This document shows, one piece after another, positions 1-8,475 of a stretch of 35,880 bases of DNA (position 1 is its first letter; the number at the start of each line of letters is the position of its first letter). Origin of the DNA: Parvibaculum sp963696585 (lineage in GTDB: Bacteria; Pseudomonadota; Alphaproteobacteria; Parvibaculales; Parvibaculaceae); NCBI GenBank assembly GCA_963696585.1, contig CAVOKW010000024.1, positions 1-35,880 of the forward strand, written 5' to 3'. A model generated the notes under the pieces. It searched no databases. It was not told the DNA's origin and was given only the letters and a program-made list of their open reading frames with translations. The position numbers and the translations under genes are program-made.

Positions 1-1350
1 GGCCAGAGTTGGCCTCTGCTCGTGTCGGTGCGATCGGGGGCGCCGGTGTCGATGCCCGGCATGATGGAGACCATTCTCAATATCGGCCTGAATGAAGAGA
101 GCCTGCGCGGATTCCTGCGCATGAGCGGCAATCCCCGCCAGGTGCAGGATTGCTACCGACGGTTGATCCGCGATTATTGCGATGTGGTGAAGGGGGGCGA
201 TGCGGACCGATTTGACGCCTTGGCTGAAGCCCGTATGGCTGCGGATGGCATCAGCCATCACCGGGACCTTGATACGGCAGCTTTGTCATCGGTCGCGCGG
301 GATTCGCTTGATCTCTATCTGGCGTCGACGGGCGAGAGATTCCCGCAAGACCCGATGTTGCAATTGTTCAATGCCGTTGAGGCTGTGTTTCGATCCTGGG
401 GGAGCGACAAGGCGAGGCGTTATCGTGCGCTCAACCATATCGATGACAGCATGGGCACGGCAGTCACGGTGCAGGTGATGGCCTATGGCAATCTTGGCGC
501 GACCTCTGGCTCAGGCGTCGGCTTTACACGTGACCCGGCAACGGGTGAGCCGAAGCTCTATCTGGATTTCCTGTTCAACGCTCAGGGTGAGGATGTGGTG
601 AGCGGACGTTTTGCCGTTCATGACACGGCCTATCTCCCCCAGCGGCTGCCGCGCGTGGCCAGTGAACTGGCGCAGATGAAGCATGTTCTGGAATCCGAAT
701 TTCGCGACATGCAGGATTTCGAGTTCACCGTCGAGAAAGGTGAATTGTTTCTGCTCCAGACGCGCAATGGCAAGCGCATGCCTTGGGCGGCGTTGCGCAT
801 GGCCGTTGATATGGTGCGGGAAGGACTGATTGATGAACGCGAGGGGCTTGCCCGCATCGCCGGGATTGATCTGGCTCGTCTGGAGCGGTTGCGTTTCTCT
901 CAGGACGGGGCGGAGCCGCTGGCGCATGCCGTTCCGGCGAGCATTGGTGTTGCCGTTGGCCATATCGCCTTTGACTCGGCCATGGCGACAGAGCTTGCCC
1001 GCACAAACCTGCCAGCCATTCTGGTTCGGGATGATGTCTCGACGAGCGACATTGAAGGTATTGCTTCGGCCGCCGGTATCCTCACAAGGACGGGCGGGCG
1101 CACCTCGCATGCCGCGGTTGTCGCCCGGCAGCTTGGCAAAGTCTGTCTGGTGGGGTGCGCGGCACTCGAAATCCGATCCGGTCAGGGGCAATGCCGGATC
1201 GGGGGTCAGGTTTTCCAGAAGGGGGATCTGTTGACACTTGATGGCGATGGAGGCGGGATTTATGCCGGTGCCCTTCCGGTGACACGCGAGCGTCCCGAGG
1301 CCGAGCTTGCCGAGGTCGCACGCTGGCAGGCCTCCAGCACATCCATGTGA
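1..1350 (+). CDS. PPDK-like protein, 5'-truncated by the window, lacking the PEP-binding barrel
   Basis: The reading frame is open from base 1, so the true start lies outside the window. The first visible residues correspond to about residue 80-90 of pyruvate phosphate dikinase: PLLVSVRSGAPVSMPGMME is the family's ATP-grasp signature. Further family blocks follow: GTAVTVQVMAYGNLG, TSGSGVGFTRDPATGEP, NAQGEDVVSG and LQTRNGKRM. The phosphohistidine swivelling domain carries GGRTSHAAVVARQLGK, whose His is the phosphorylated residue. Canonical PPDK (about 870-890 residues) continues with a C-terminal PEP/pyruvate TIM barrel. Here a TGA follows about 25 residues after the swivelling domain, and no barrel-like sequence is seen in any frame downstream. 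The protein could phosphorylate its His from ATP but cannot itself make or use PEP. It may be a partial duplicate, or a stand-alone phosphotransfer protein with a separate partner. The stop lies 4 nt from the stop of the convergent MFS gene. Confidence 0.85.
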   Translation, partial: GQSWPLLVSVRSGAPVSMPGMMETILNIGLNEESLRGFLRMSGNPRQVQDCYRRLIRDYCDVVKGGDADRFDALAEARMAADGISHHRDLDTAALSSVARDSLDLYLASTGERFPQDPMLQLFNAVEAVFRSWGSDKARRYRALNHIDDSMGTAVTVQVMAYGNLGATSGSGVGFTRDPATGEPKLYLDFLFNAQGEDVVSGRFAVHDTAYLPQRLPRVASELAQMKHVLESEFRDMQDFEFTVEKGELFLLQTRNGKRMPWAALRMAVDMVREGLIDEREGLARIAGIDLARLERLRFSQDGAEPLAHAVPASIGVAVGHIAFDSAMATELARTNLPAILVRDDVSTSDIEGIASAAGILTRTGGRTSHAAVVARQLGKVCLVGCAALEIRSGQGQCRIGGQVFQKGDLLTLDGDGGGIYAGALPVTRERPEAELAEVARWQASSTSM

Positions 1351-1354
1351 GATG

Positions 1355-2656
1355 TCATCCCGGTTTCCTGCCTCTGTGGCGCGGCTCATCGACTTTCCAG
1401 AAAATGAGCGCAATGGCCAGGGCGAGGCAGATAATCGACAGGCCAAAGACCCATTCAAACGACACGCCGTGAACAATCAGGCCGCCCAGGAGCGGGCCAA
1501 GGCCGTTCATGAAGGAGATGGCGGTATTGAGGATGCCGATACGCATGGGCAAATCATCTCGCGCGCCGAATTCCAGCGTGATGTTCTGCGTGCAATTCTG
1601 AAAACCGCCTTGCCCCGCCCCCAGACCGGCAAAGACAAGCGAGAGCGCCCAGAGCGATGAGACATTCATGAGGGCAAGCGTTGCCAGGGCCCATAGGGCT
1701 GTCGACAGCAAAAAGACCAGACGATTACCCAGGCGATCGGCCGTCCAGCCCCAGACGAGATTCATGCCGGTCTGGGCGAGCAGAAAGGCGGTGGAGAGGA
1801 TGCCGAGAGTCGTGCCAGAGAGACCGATTTCATGTCCGGCATAGAGCACATAAAAGGGCGCGGCCATGGTGCCAAGCGCGGCAAGGGCGGCGGCGAGAAA
1901 GAAAAAGCCGAAAGCCGGATCAAGGCGGATCATGGCGGGTATTTCGCGCATGCGACCGAGATAGCTTGAGCGGGTGCGAATGCTTGGAGGTTCTGGCTCG
2001 CGCACCAGCATGAGCAGCGTCAGGCCCAGCGATGTCAGAATGAAGGCGGTGAGAAAGGTTGTGGCATAGCCATTGCCGAGGGCATGACCTTCGACAAAAT
2101 ATTTGCCGCCGATATAGGCCACGCCGGACGCTGTCAGCCCGGCGGCGAAGTTGCGAAAGCCTGTCAGGCGACCGCGCAGCCGCAAGGGAATGACCTTCGA
2201 CATGAGATAGTTGAAGATGACACCCTGAATGCCGTTGAAAAAGCCAAAGACACCGAGAAAAAGACAGGCAAACCAGAGCGCAAAAACGGGTGGCAGGAAA
2301 AAGGCCGAAAGTGTGAGGCCCAATATGCCGGCGCGCATGCCCCAGCCGATCAAGAGCCCCATGGGGAGCACAAGTTTTCGATGTTCTATGAGCGTGGCGC
2401 CGAAGGTGGAGGAGGCCGCATTGCCAAACCACTGCGCGGCAAGCGCCAGACCCACGGCGAACTCGGAACCCGAGAGCAGATAGATATAGGCCGGGACAAA
2501 TGTGGGCGCGGTGACAAGACGGAAGCCGGTTTGTCCCAGCAGACCATGCACCAGATTGGCGGCGTAGTTGCGCGCGAGGTTGGCCTCGATCTCCGCTTCA
2601 TAGGCAGCTTCAGCTTTGGCAAGCGCCTCATCATGGGGCGGGGGCAGATGGTTCAA
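1355..2656 (-). CDS. MFS transporter, substrate unknown
   Basis: This is a 433-residue polytopic membrane protein of the major facilitator type, with about 12 hydrophobic segments and a charged cytoplasmic loop near residues 210-245 between the two six-helix halves. The first about 35 residues are acidic and soluble (repeated Glu/Ala). The start is TTG, supported by a GGAG ribosome-binding site 8 nt upstream on the minus strand; no ATG gives a better start before the first membrane helix. RLRGRLTGFRN resembles the loop 2-3 type motif of MFS proteins. Nothing in the sequence fixes the substrate, and the neighbours do not help: it converges on the PPDK-like gene and follows rlmJ after about 110 nt. 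It could be an efflux or a nutrient carrier. Confidence 0.85.
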   Translation of the reverse strand: MNHLPPPHDEALAKAEAAYEAEIEANLARNYAANLVHGLLGQTGFRLVTAPTFVPAYIYLLSGSEFAVGLALAAQWFGNAASSTFGATLIEHRKLVLPMGLLIGWGMRAGILGLTLSAFFLPPVFALWFACLFLGVFGFFNGIQGVIFNYLMSKVIPLRLRGRLTGFRNFAAGLTASGVAYIGGKYFVEGHALGNGYATTFLTAFILTSLGLTLLMLVREPEPPSIRTRSSYLGRMREIPAMIRLDPAFGFFFLAAALAALGTMAAPFYVLYAGHEIGLSGTTLGILSTAFLLAQTGMNLVWGWTADRLGNRLVFLLSTALWALATLALMNVSSLWALSLVFAGLGAGQGGFQNCTQNITLEFGARDDLPMRIGILNTAISFMNGLGPLLGGLIVHGVSFEWVFGLSIICLALAIALIFWKVDEPRHRGRKPG

Positions 2657-2768
2657 CGTCGTCTCCAGCCGCGCTGTTTTTTATGTTTCAGGCGCGTGCC
2701 GGAGGATATTAGGCCTTCTGCCGCATGTGGTCAGTGATCATTTCAACGATCCGCCATTCGATTTTTGA

Positions 2769-3599
2769 TCAGGCTGTGAGCTGTTCCACGTGACCGCCTG
2801 CGCCGGGACCACGGGCGAGAAGCGCCACCAACCAGTCGAGCAGGGCGCGGGCCTCGCCTGCCAGCGTCCAGGGTGGGTTGACGATGATCATGCCGCAGCC
2901 CGTCATGCGAGTCGGATCAGGCGCTTCCAGACGCAATTCGCAAAGCAGTGTCCTGGGTGGGCCCTCATTCATCAGCCTTTCCAGGAAGGCGCCCGACACG
3001 CTCGGGTCTTTCACCGGATACCAGATCATATAGGTGCCGCCGGGCCAGCGTATTGTGGCCTCCTTCAAGGCGATCAGCAGATCGTCAAATTCGCTGCGCT
3101 GTTCAAAGGGCGGGTCGATCAGCACGACGCCACGGCGCTCCTTTGGCGGCAGCATGGATTTGAGGGCGACATAGCCATTCATCTCATGGACACCGACTTG
3201 CGGGTCGCGCCGGAACAGGGACTTGAGGGTTGCGGCATCCTCCGGATGCAGCTCGCAAAGCGCCATGCGGTCTTCTTCGCGCATCATGTCGCGCGCGATC
3301 AGGGGGGAGCCCGGATAAGAAGTCAAATTGCCGCCGCCAAGCCTTTCGATCCGCGCGACATAAGATTCGATCAGCGGGTGACGCGGTTCGGCCTGAAGCA
3401 CAAGCTCAATGCCATGATGAAATTCACCCGTTTTTTGCGCCTCGATACCGGAGAGATCGGTCAGGCCCGCCCCCGCATGGGTGTCGAGAATGAAGAAGGG
3501 TTTGTCCTTCAGTTTCAGATAGTCAATGACCGCCATGTACAGCACATGCTTCATCACATCTGCATAATTTCCGGCGTGATAGGCGTGTCGATAGTTCAA
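2769..3599 (-). CDS. rlmJ: 23S rRNA (adenine2030-N6)-methyltransferase RlmJ
   Basis: This 276-residue protein belongs to the RlmJ (formerly YhiR/ComJ) family, which N6-methylates A2030 of 23S rRNA using S-adenosylmethionine. The N terminus MNYRHAYHAGNYADVMKH is the family hallmark (YRHxxHAGNxADVxKH). The SAM-binding region contains FILDTHAGAG, and the catalytic motif IV appears as VLIDPPFE near residue 164. Length is normal for the family (about 280). The start is TTG, chosen because the conserved N terminus begins exactly there. It overlaps the TGA stop of the upstream MFS gene in the four bases TTGA, which implies translational coupling. It is the last gene of a four-gene minus-strand operon with ppk2, a DUF4010 protein and an MFS carrier; no functional link among the four is evident. 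Confidence 0.95.
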   Translation of the reverse strand: MNYRHAYHAGNYADVMKHVLYMAVIDYLKLKDKPFFILDTHAGAGLTDLSGIEAQKTGEFHHGIELVLQAEPRHPLIESYVARIERLGGGNLTSYPGSPLIARDMMREEDRMALCELHPEDAATLKSLFRRDPQVGVHEMNGYVALKSMLPPKERRGVVLIDPPFEQRSEFDDLLIALKEATIRWPGGTYMIWYPVKDPSVSGAFLERLMNEGPPRTLLCELRLEAPDPTRMTGCGMIIVNPPWTLAGEARALLDWLVALLARGPGAGGHVEQLTA

Positions 3600-4807
3600 C
3601 GGGCCGTCTCCGATGGCGCAGGCACGAAAAGCAGCAGACCGGCAAGTCCCATGGCCGTGATCATGGCGCCGGTGAGGAAGGTCGCTTCCGGACCTGACAT
3701 ATCCCAGAGCAGACCGGCCAGGGCGCTGGCGGCCAGTAATACGAGACCGCAGAGAAAATTGAAAACGCCAAACGCACTGCCTCGCAGATGGGATGGCGAA
3801 GCGTCAGCGATCAGTGCCGATAGCAAGCCTTGCGTGAGACCCATATGCAGGCCCCAAAGTGCGACACCGGCAAAGACAATGACTGGCGTTGTTGCGAAGG
3901 CGAGTGTCAGATCGGCCAGAATCAGGATGGCAAAGCCTGAGGCCATCAGGCTTTTGCGATTCATGATGTCGGCCATCAGTCCGGCGGGATAGGCCGAGAG
4001 CGTATAAGTGGCGCTCATCACCACCATGACAAGTGGCACAAAGGTTGGCGTCAGGCCGGCGGATTGCGCCCGCAGAACCAGAAAGGCTTCAGAGAACCGG
4101 GCCAGGGTCAGAATGGCGCCAATGGCGACGACCAGCCAGTAGATGCGACCCAATCCGGCAATTTCCGAGAGTTTGATGGGTGACTTGGCGGCGACAGGCT
4201 GACCATCGTTGCGATGCTCTGGCTCGCGTACGGCGACAATCAGAATGACCACGGCCATCATCGCCGGAATGACCGCGAACCAGAAAACGAGACGGATGTT
4301 TCCCGACAGCCAGATCATCAGGAGAATGGCGAGCAAGGGGCCGAGAACGGCCCCAGCCGTGTCGAGGGATTGGCGAAGGCCATAAGCGGCGCCGCGTTGG
4401 GCTGGCGGCACGATGTCAGCGATCAGGGCGTCGCGTGGCGCGCCGCGAATGCCCTTGCCAATGCGATCCAGGAAGCGGGCTGCAAAGACGGCGTGAACCG
4501 ACTCGGCGAGCGGAAAAAAGGGCTTGGTGAGTGCCGACATACCATAGCCGATGACGGTCAAGAGTTTGCGCTTGCCGATCCGGTCGCTGATGACGCCGGA
4601 GAAAACCTTGGTCATGGCGGCTATGGCTTCCGCCAGCCCTTCAAGCAGACCAAGTGTGAGCATGCTGGTGCCGAGCGTGGTCACGAGAAACACAGGCAGG
4701 AGCGCATGGATCAGTTCTGACGACATATCCATGAACAGGCTGGTGAAGCCCAGCGCCCATATGCCCAGCGGCAGGGGTGCGTGCCTGGGGGATGTCATCT
4801 GCGTCAT
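3596..4807 (-). CDS. MFS transporter
   Basis: This 403-residue MFS protein has about 12 predicted membrane helices. The loop 2-3 region reads GVISDRIGKRKLL, matching the MFS signature GxxxDRxGRR/K, and a second copy-like motif FLDRIGKGIRGAPRDALIA lies after helix 4. This combination is common in a clade annotated simply as 'MFS transporter' next to varied genes, so the substrate cannot be named. The ATG overlaps the stop of the upstream DUF4010 gene (ATGA), and the stop overlaps the TTG start of rlmJ, so it is translationally coupled on both sides. A second ATG three codons in (MTSPRHAP) is a possible alternative start. Confidence 0.88.
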   Translation of the reverse strand: MTQMTSPRHAPLPLGIWALGFTSLFMDMSSELIHALLPVFLVTTLGTSMLTLGLLEGLAEAIAAMTKVFSGVISDRIGKRKLLTVIGYGMSALTKPFFPLAESVHAVFAARFLDRIGKGIRGAPRDALIADIVPPAQRGAAYGLRQSLDTAGAVLGPLLAILLMIWLSGNIRLVFWFAVIPAMMAVVILIVAVREPEHRNDGQPVAAKSPIKLSEIAGLGRIYWLVVAIGAILTLARFSEAFLVLRAQSAGLTPTFVPLVMVVMSATYTLSAYPAGLMADIMNRKSLMASGFAILILADLTLAFATTPVIVFAGVALWGLHMGLTQGLLSALIADASPSHLRGSAFGVFNFLCGLVLLAASALAGLLWDMSGPEATFLTGAMITAMGLAGLLLFVPAPSETAR

Positions 4808-6147
4808 GCGGGGACGGCCATCAAATAGGCAGCGGCGAGACCGAGGGCGGCCAGAAGAAAGAGCGCAAGCGCCGGGCGCGTGCCCGCCTGCCGTCCGGCA
4901 AAGACAAATGTATAGGTGGCCTTGAGAATATTATTTGACGAGGCGGCAACCAGAATGGCCCTGGCAGCCAGATGAAGGGGGAAGCTTCGTTCGGCCCCTT
5001 GCGTCATGCTCAGCACAAACGGATCGACATCGGTAACGCCTGCAAGGCCCGCAATGATGAAGATACCTGATTGCCCAAAATGTGTCTTGGCCCACTCAAC
5101 GCCTATTGTCAGCAGGATGAAGATGGTGGCAAAAATGAGGGCGGTGGCAAGTTCAAGCGGATTGTCTGAAAGGGGCGGGGTGTCCTTGCGATTGGCGACA
5201 TGGCGCAGGCTGATCGCATAAAGAAGGCCGGACATGACGAGGCCGATCGCACAAATCGACAAGCTCGCAGGCGCGAGTTCCCAGGCAAGCGGTTGATTGA
5301 AGATTGCCACGACGGTCAGGATGCGCAGATACATGATCGCAGTTGAAAGAATGATGGCGGCCTGAACGCGATAGAGCATTCCGGTATCAATGCGGGCGCG
5401 CCGCGCCAGAACCACTGTTGTTGCGGTCGATGAGTAGAGCCCGCCTAGTGCCGCTGAAATCAATACGCCGCTGTCCGGCGCGAGATAGCGCTGCACGAGA
5501 TAGCTTGCATAGGAAAGCGTGCTGACGGCGACAACGGCCAGCCAGACTTCATAGGGGGTGAGGGGCGTCAGGCTTGTGACGGGTGTGTCGGGCACGAGCG
5601 GCAAGATGATGCCGATGATAATCAGGAACTTGGCGAGTGTGACGAACTCGCTTGATCCCATGCTGGCGGAAAGGCTGTGCAGGCGCTCACGGGCGCCAGC
5701 AAAGAGCACCGCCGTCACGGCGACAGCCACAGGTACCCAGATCGGTGTGGCAAGCGCCACGGGGCCGATGAGCAATGCGATCACATTGCATACGGGGGCC
5801 ATGATGCCGGCATCAATGCGGTCGTCGTCGCCGGGTGAGCGCGACGGCATTTCGCCATGGCGCTGGGCATCAAGCCGATGCCAGTAATAAACGGCGAGCC
5901 AGAGACCGAGAGCGACAAGACCGCCAAGAAACAGGCTGCCGGTTTGGGGCTGAAGGGCATAAAGCAAGGCACCCACCAGCGATAGAAGAGGAAATGTGCG
6001 CACGCCGCCGGGCGGTTTGGCGCGGGTCTGGGCAAAATATTCCTCATAGGCAAGGCCGAAGAAAAAGCCCAGTGCAATGACCAGCAACAAGCGTTCAGGA
6101 ACAAGCAAGCCTGCCGGATCAACCAACCATGTGGGCGTGACGTTCAA
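4804..6147 (-). CDS. MgtC/SapB-DUF4010 family inner membrane protein
   Basis: This 447-residue integral membrane protein has an N-terminal MgtC/SapB-like part (about residues 15-150, with GFFFGLAYEE and GGVRTFPLLSLVGALLYAL) and a C-terminal DUF4010 part with GLYSSTATTVVLARRA and GLAGVTDVDPFVLSM. The fusion is widespread in bacteria. The MgtC part is related to proteins affecting Mg2+ and phosphate homeostasis and F-ATPase, but the role of DUF4010 fusions is not established. The start is TTG, overlapping the ppk2 stop as TTGA, and the stop overlaps the MFS start as ATGA. Position directly after a polyphosphate kinase suggests a link with phosphate or Mg2+-polyphosphate balance; this is inference from context only. 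Confidence 0.87.
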   Translation of the reverse strand: MNVTPTWLVDPAGLLVPERLLLVIALGFFFGLAYEEYFAQTRAKPPGGVRTFPLLSLVGALLYALQPQTGSLFLGGLVALGLWLAVYYWHRLDAQRHGEMPSRSPGDDDRIDAGIMAPVCNVIALLIGPVALATPIWVPVAVAVTAVLFAGARERLHSLSASMGSSEFVTLAKFLIIIGIILPLVPDTPVTSLTPLTPYEVWLAVVAVSTLSYASYLVQRYLAPDSGVLISAALGGLYSSTATTVVLARRARIDTGMLYRVQAAIILSTAIMYLRILTVVAIFNQPLAWELAPASLSICAIGLVMSGLLYAISLRHVANRKDTPPLSDNPLELATALIFATIFILLTIGVEWAKTHFGQSGIFIIAGLAGVTDVDPFVLSMTQGAERSFPLHLAARAILVAASSNNILKATYTFVFAGRQAGTRPALALFLLAALGLAAAYLMAVPA

Positions 6148-6941
6148 GATGCGATCTTTCCGTTTTGAAGCTGTGCCGGGTCAAAGTTGAAAATGATATC
6201 GCGGTCGGGAATGGTCAGTTTCTGATTTTCATCTTCATACTCAATCCGGTTGAGCAGATCGCGAATGATATTGAGGCGCGTGATTTTTTTGTCGTTGGCA
6301 CTGGCGATGGTCCAGGGGGCTGTCAGCGTATGGGTTCTTGCGAACATGGCATCGCGCGCCGCGCTGTAATCATGCCAGTGTTTTTGGGCCGCTTGATCGA
6401 TCGGGGATATTTTCCATTGTTTCAGTGGATCCTTGCGTCGATCCGCCAGCCGTTTTTTTTGCTCGACCCGTGTGATGTCGAGATAATATTTTATGAGTGT
6501 GATGCCGGAATTGACCAGCATCGCTTCGAACATGGGAACCGTTTCCATGAAGCGCTGATATTCATCATCGTTGCAAAACCCCATGACACGTTCAACGCCT
6601 GCACGATTGTACCAACTGCGATTGAACAGGATGAGTTCGCCAGCGGCGGGCAGATGCGGCACGTAGCGCTGGAAATACCACTGCGTGATTTCGCGGTCCG
6701 AGGGTTTGCTGAGGGCGACGACGCGCGTTTCACGCGGGCTCAAATGCTCGGTAATGCGTTTGATCGTGCCGTCTTTTCCAGCCCCGTCACGGCCCTCGAC
6801 AATGACAAGCAGTTTTCGGCCGTTGGCGATGATATCGCGCTGGAGTTTTACGAGTTCGACCTGGAGCTTATAGAGCTCGGCGTCATAGTCGCCATTGTCG
6901 AGCTGGCGCTGGCTCTCCATGACTTTTTGGTTCTTACCCAT
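6144..6941 (-). CDS. ppk2: Polyphosphate kinase 2 (class I PPK2)
   Basis: PPK2 transfers phosphate between polyphosphate and nucleoside diphosphates or triphosphates. The 265-residue product has the Walker A motif GRDGAGKDG (about residues 49-57), a lid region with KPSDREITQWYFQRY, and the Walker B block LILFNRSWYNRAGVERV. It continues with KYYLDITRVEQKKRL and DRRKDPLKQWKISPID, all typical of single-domain class I PPK2. I chose the ATG of MGKNQK because AAAGGA precedes it on the minus strand. An in-frame ATG seven codons upstream has no such site. It is the first gene of the overlapping four-gene operon and starts about 85 nt after the anti-sigma gene on the same strand, so read-through from the sigma factor operon is possible. 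Confidence 0.95.
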   Translation of the reverse strand: MGKNQKVMESQRQLDNGDYDAELYKLQVELVKLQRDIIANGRKLLVIVEGRDGAGKDGTIKRITEHLSPRETRVVALSKPSDREITQWYFQRYVPHLPAAGELILFNRSWYNRAGVERVMGFCNDDEYQRFMETVPMFEAMLVNSGITLIKYYLDITRVEQKKRLADRRKDPLKQWKISPIDQAAQKHWHDYSAARDAMFARTHTLTAPWTIASANDKKITRLNIIRDLLNRIEYEDENQKLTIPDRDIIFNFDPAQLQNGKIAS

Positions 6942-7026
6942 GTCGCATCCTTTCCGGCGCATGTGCGTGTCACATGCGGGATGCGAGTCTAGCGTCCCGA
7001 GCGGGCGACGTCACGCCAGCTTGCGA

Positions 7027-7692
7027 TCAGAGGCCGATAAAGGGCTGAAGGAGACGGGCGGCAAGGCTTTCAAAACGGATGGGGCCATTGGTCAGTGCAA
7101 GGCAAATGCATTCCTCACCCGGGCCAATTGTCAGGCCATGGGAGTCGCTATCGTCTTTTTCTTCGACATCGCCGCGGCGATAGGTGCCGCTCGGGTCACT
7201 GAAACTGCCTTTGAGGACAAGGGTAAGCTCAGAGCCATTGTGACCATGGCGCGGAATGGCAACGCCGGGCTGGGCGCGCAGCATCCAGAGGCGTTCGTCA
7301 TTGGGACCGCGCCAGAGTTTGACCTTTTTCATGCCGGGTCCCAGAAAGCTCCAGGGCAGGTCATTGACATCCCGGCCAAGCCATTCGCGCAACGGTGCCG
7401 GCAATGTGTCCGAGAGCGGGGTGGCGGGTTTTTGAGGTCTTGGGCCTTCAGGGGTATCAAGCATGGCAAGGGTGCGACTCAAGGCATCGTCTGCCAGGGT
7501 TTCAGGCGTCATGCCGTCGAGCAAGGCCCCGCCAACGGCTTCGGCGGCAGCGATCTGGCGCTGGGCGTCGGGACGAAAACTCAAATGCGAGGCGACCATG
7601 AGCGCGGCGCCTTCAGACAGCGTGCCTGCGGCATAGGCCATGACCCATTCGTCGCCAAGAAGATGTTGGGGTGTGTGAGGGACATTTGTCAT
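7027..7692 (-). CDS. chrR: ChrR-like cupin anti-sigma factor lacking the zinc-binding Cys pair
   Basis: This 221-residue protein matches the ChrR family: an N-terminal anti-sigma domain (about residues 10-80, with WVMAYAAGTLSEGAALMVASH) and a C-terminal cupin. In Rhodobacter ChrR the anti-sigma zinc is held by two His and two Cys (H-L-x-x-C-x-x-C). Here the corresponding stretch is HLSFRPDAQ: His36 is kept, but the two Cys positions are Arg40 and Ala43. The cupin metal set is intact as His149, His151, Glu155 and His185, in the same H-x-H-x3-E order. The gene overlaps the sigma factor stop (ATGA), which is the usual sigma/anti-sigma coupling. It probably sequesters the sigma factor until singlet oxygen or organic hydroperoxide stress, but inactivation would have to differ from a mechanism relying on those cysteines. 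Confidence 0.88.
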   Translation of the reverse strand: MTNVPHTPQHLLGDEWVMAYAAGTLSEGAALMVASHLSFRPDAQRQIAAAEAVGGALLDGMTPETLADDALSRTLAMLDTPEGPRPQKPATPLSDTLPAPLREWLGRDVNDLPWSFLGPGMKKVKLWRGPNDERLWMLRAQPGVAIPRHGHNGSELTLVLKGSFSDPSGTYRRGDVEEKDDSDSHGLTIGPGEECICLALTNGPIRFESLAARLLQPFIGL

Positions 7693-8273
7693 TGCAAGTC
7701 CTCCAGCACAGGCCGCAAGCGGCCGAATGCCAGTCTTAGTCTTGATTTCACGGTGCCAAGCGGAATGCCAAGGCGTTCGGCGATGGCTGTATGAGGCAAA
7801 CCCTCCAGAAAGGAGAGGGTCACCACTTCGGCCTGATCGGGCGGCAGGGCAACGAGGGCTGCGCGCACGCGGTCGCCGATCTGCCTGCTTTCCATTTCCT
7901 TGTCGGCCTGCGCCGGTTCCTCGGGCATCAGGAGAGGATCATTTGCGTCCAGTTCGGGGCGTTTCTCGCGACGCACGATGTCGATGAAGCGATTGCGTGC
8001 AATGGTAAAAATCCATGTTCCGACCGATGCCTTTTCGGCATCAAACTGGGCGGCCTTGCGCCAGACAGTCAGCATGACATCCTGCGCCAGGTCTTCGGCA
8101 AGGCGCTCATCCATGCGCAAACGGCGAAGATAAGATTTCACGCGAGGGGCATAATGGGCAAAGAGCGCCGCAAAAGCAGCCCGATCGCCCGCCATGGCAA
8201 TTGCAGTCATATGTGCGGCCATTTCCGCGGCGAGTTCGGTTGACATCGCCGCTGGCGGCGCCTTTCGATCCAT
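7689..8273 (-). CDS. rpoE: ECF RNA polymerase sigma factor, RpoE/ECF11 type
   Basis: The 194-residue product is a two-domain ECF sigma factor. Region 2 contains FAALFAHYAPRVKSYLRRL, AEDLAQDVMLTVWRKA and the -10-recognising block TWIFTIARNRFIDIVRR. Region 4 contains LVALPPDQAEVVTLSFLEG and AIAERLGIPLGTVKSRLRLA. The resemblance to Rhodobacter RpoE, and the adjacent ChrR-like gene, point to the singlet-oxygen stress group. The frame is open further upstream, but the ATG of MDRKAPP is preferred: region 2 begins shortly after it and AGGAAA lies about 11 nt upstream. MSTELAAEM, nine codons later, is an alternative. A candidate autoregulated promoter lies at 8362-8391. Confidence 0.92.
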   Translation of the reverse strand: MDRKAPPAAMSTELAAEMAAHMTAIAMAGDRAAFAALFAHYAPRVKSYLRRLRMDERLAEDLAQDVMLTVWRKAAQFDAEKASVGTWIFTIARNRFIDIVRREKRPELDANDPLLMPEEPAQADKEMESRQIGDRVRAALVALPPDQAEVVTLSFLEGLPHTAIAERLGIPLGTVKSRLRLAFGRLRPVLEDLQ

Positions 8274-8361
8274 GAAGACAAGTTTCCTGACGGGCGCCCG
8301 GCGCTGAGTGCCTGGCGTGGCATAGGGTCTGATTTTCAGCGCAGTTCCTGTCAACATGGCC

Positions 8362-8391
8362 GGTTTACGTGACAGCCAGTCGCGCGGATCA
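8362..8391 (-). promoter_or_regulatory. Candidate RpoE-dependent promoter of the rpoE-chrR operon
   Basis: On the minus strand TGATCC (8391-8386) is followed after exactly 18 bases by TAAACC (8367-8362). TGATCC is the known -35 element of RpoE/ECF11 promoters, and TAA begins their -10 element. The predicted start of transcription is about 80 nt before the rpoE ATG. This would be positive autoregulation. The match was made by eye. Confidence 0.55.
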
Positions 8392-8475
8392 CGCCGAATA
8401 CAGATTTTGGTCGATCCTATGCGTAAATTGACCAGATACAAGCGCAAGGCGCATGGGGCCAATCCTCACCGCCAG

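Noticed and set aside
511..1476. Long open frame on the minus strand across the PPDK-like gene.
   Set aside because: It is antisense to clear PPDK family sequence, has no recognisable family content, and its composition is rich in Arg, His and Gln, as expected for the shadow of a G+C-rich gene.
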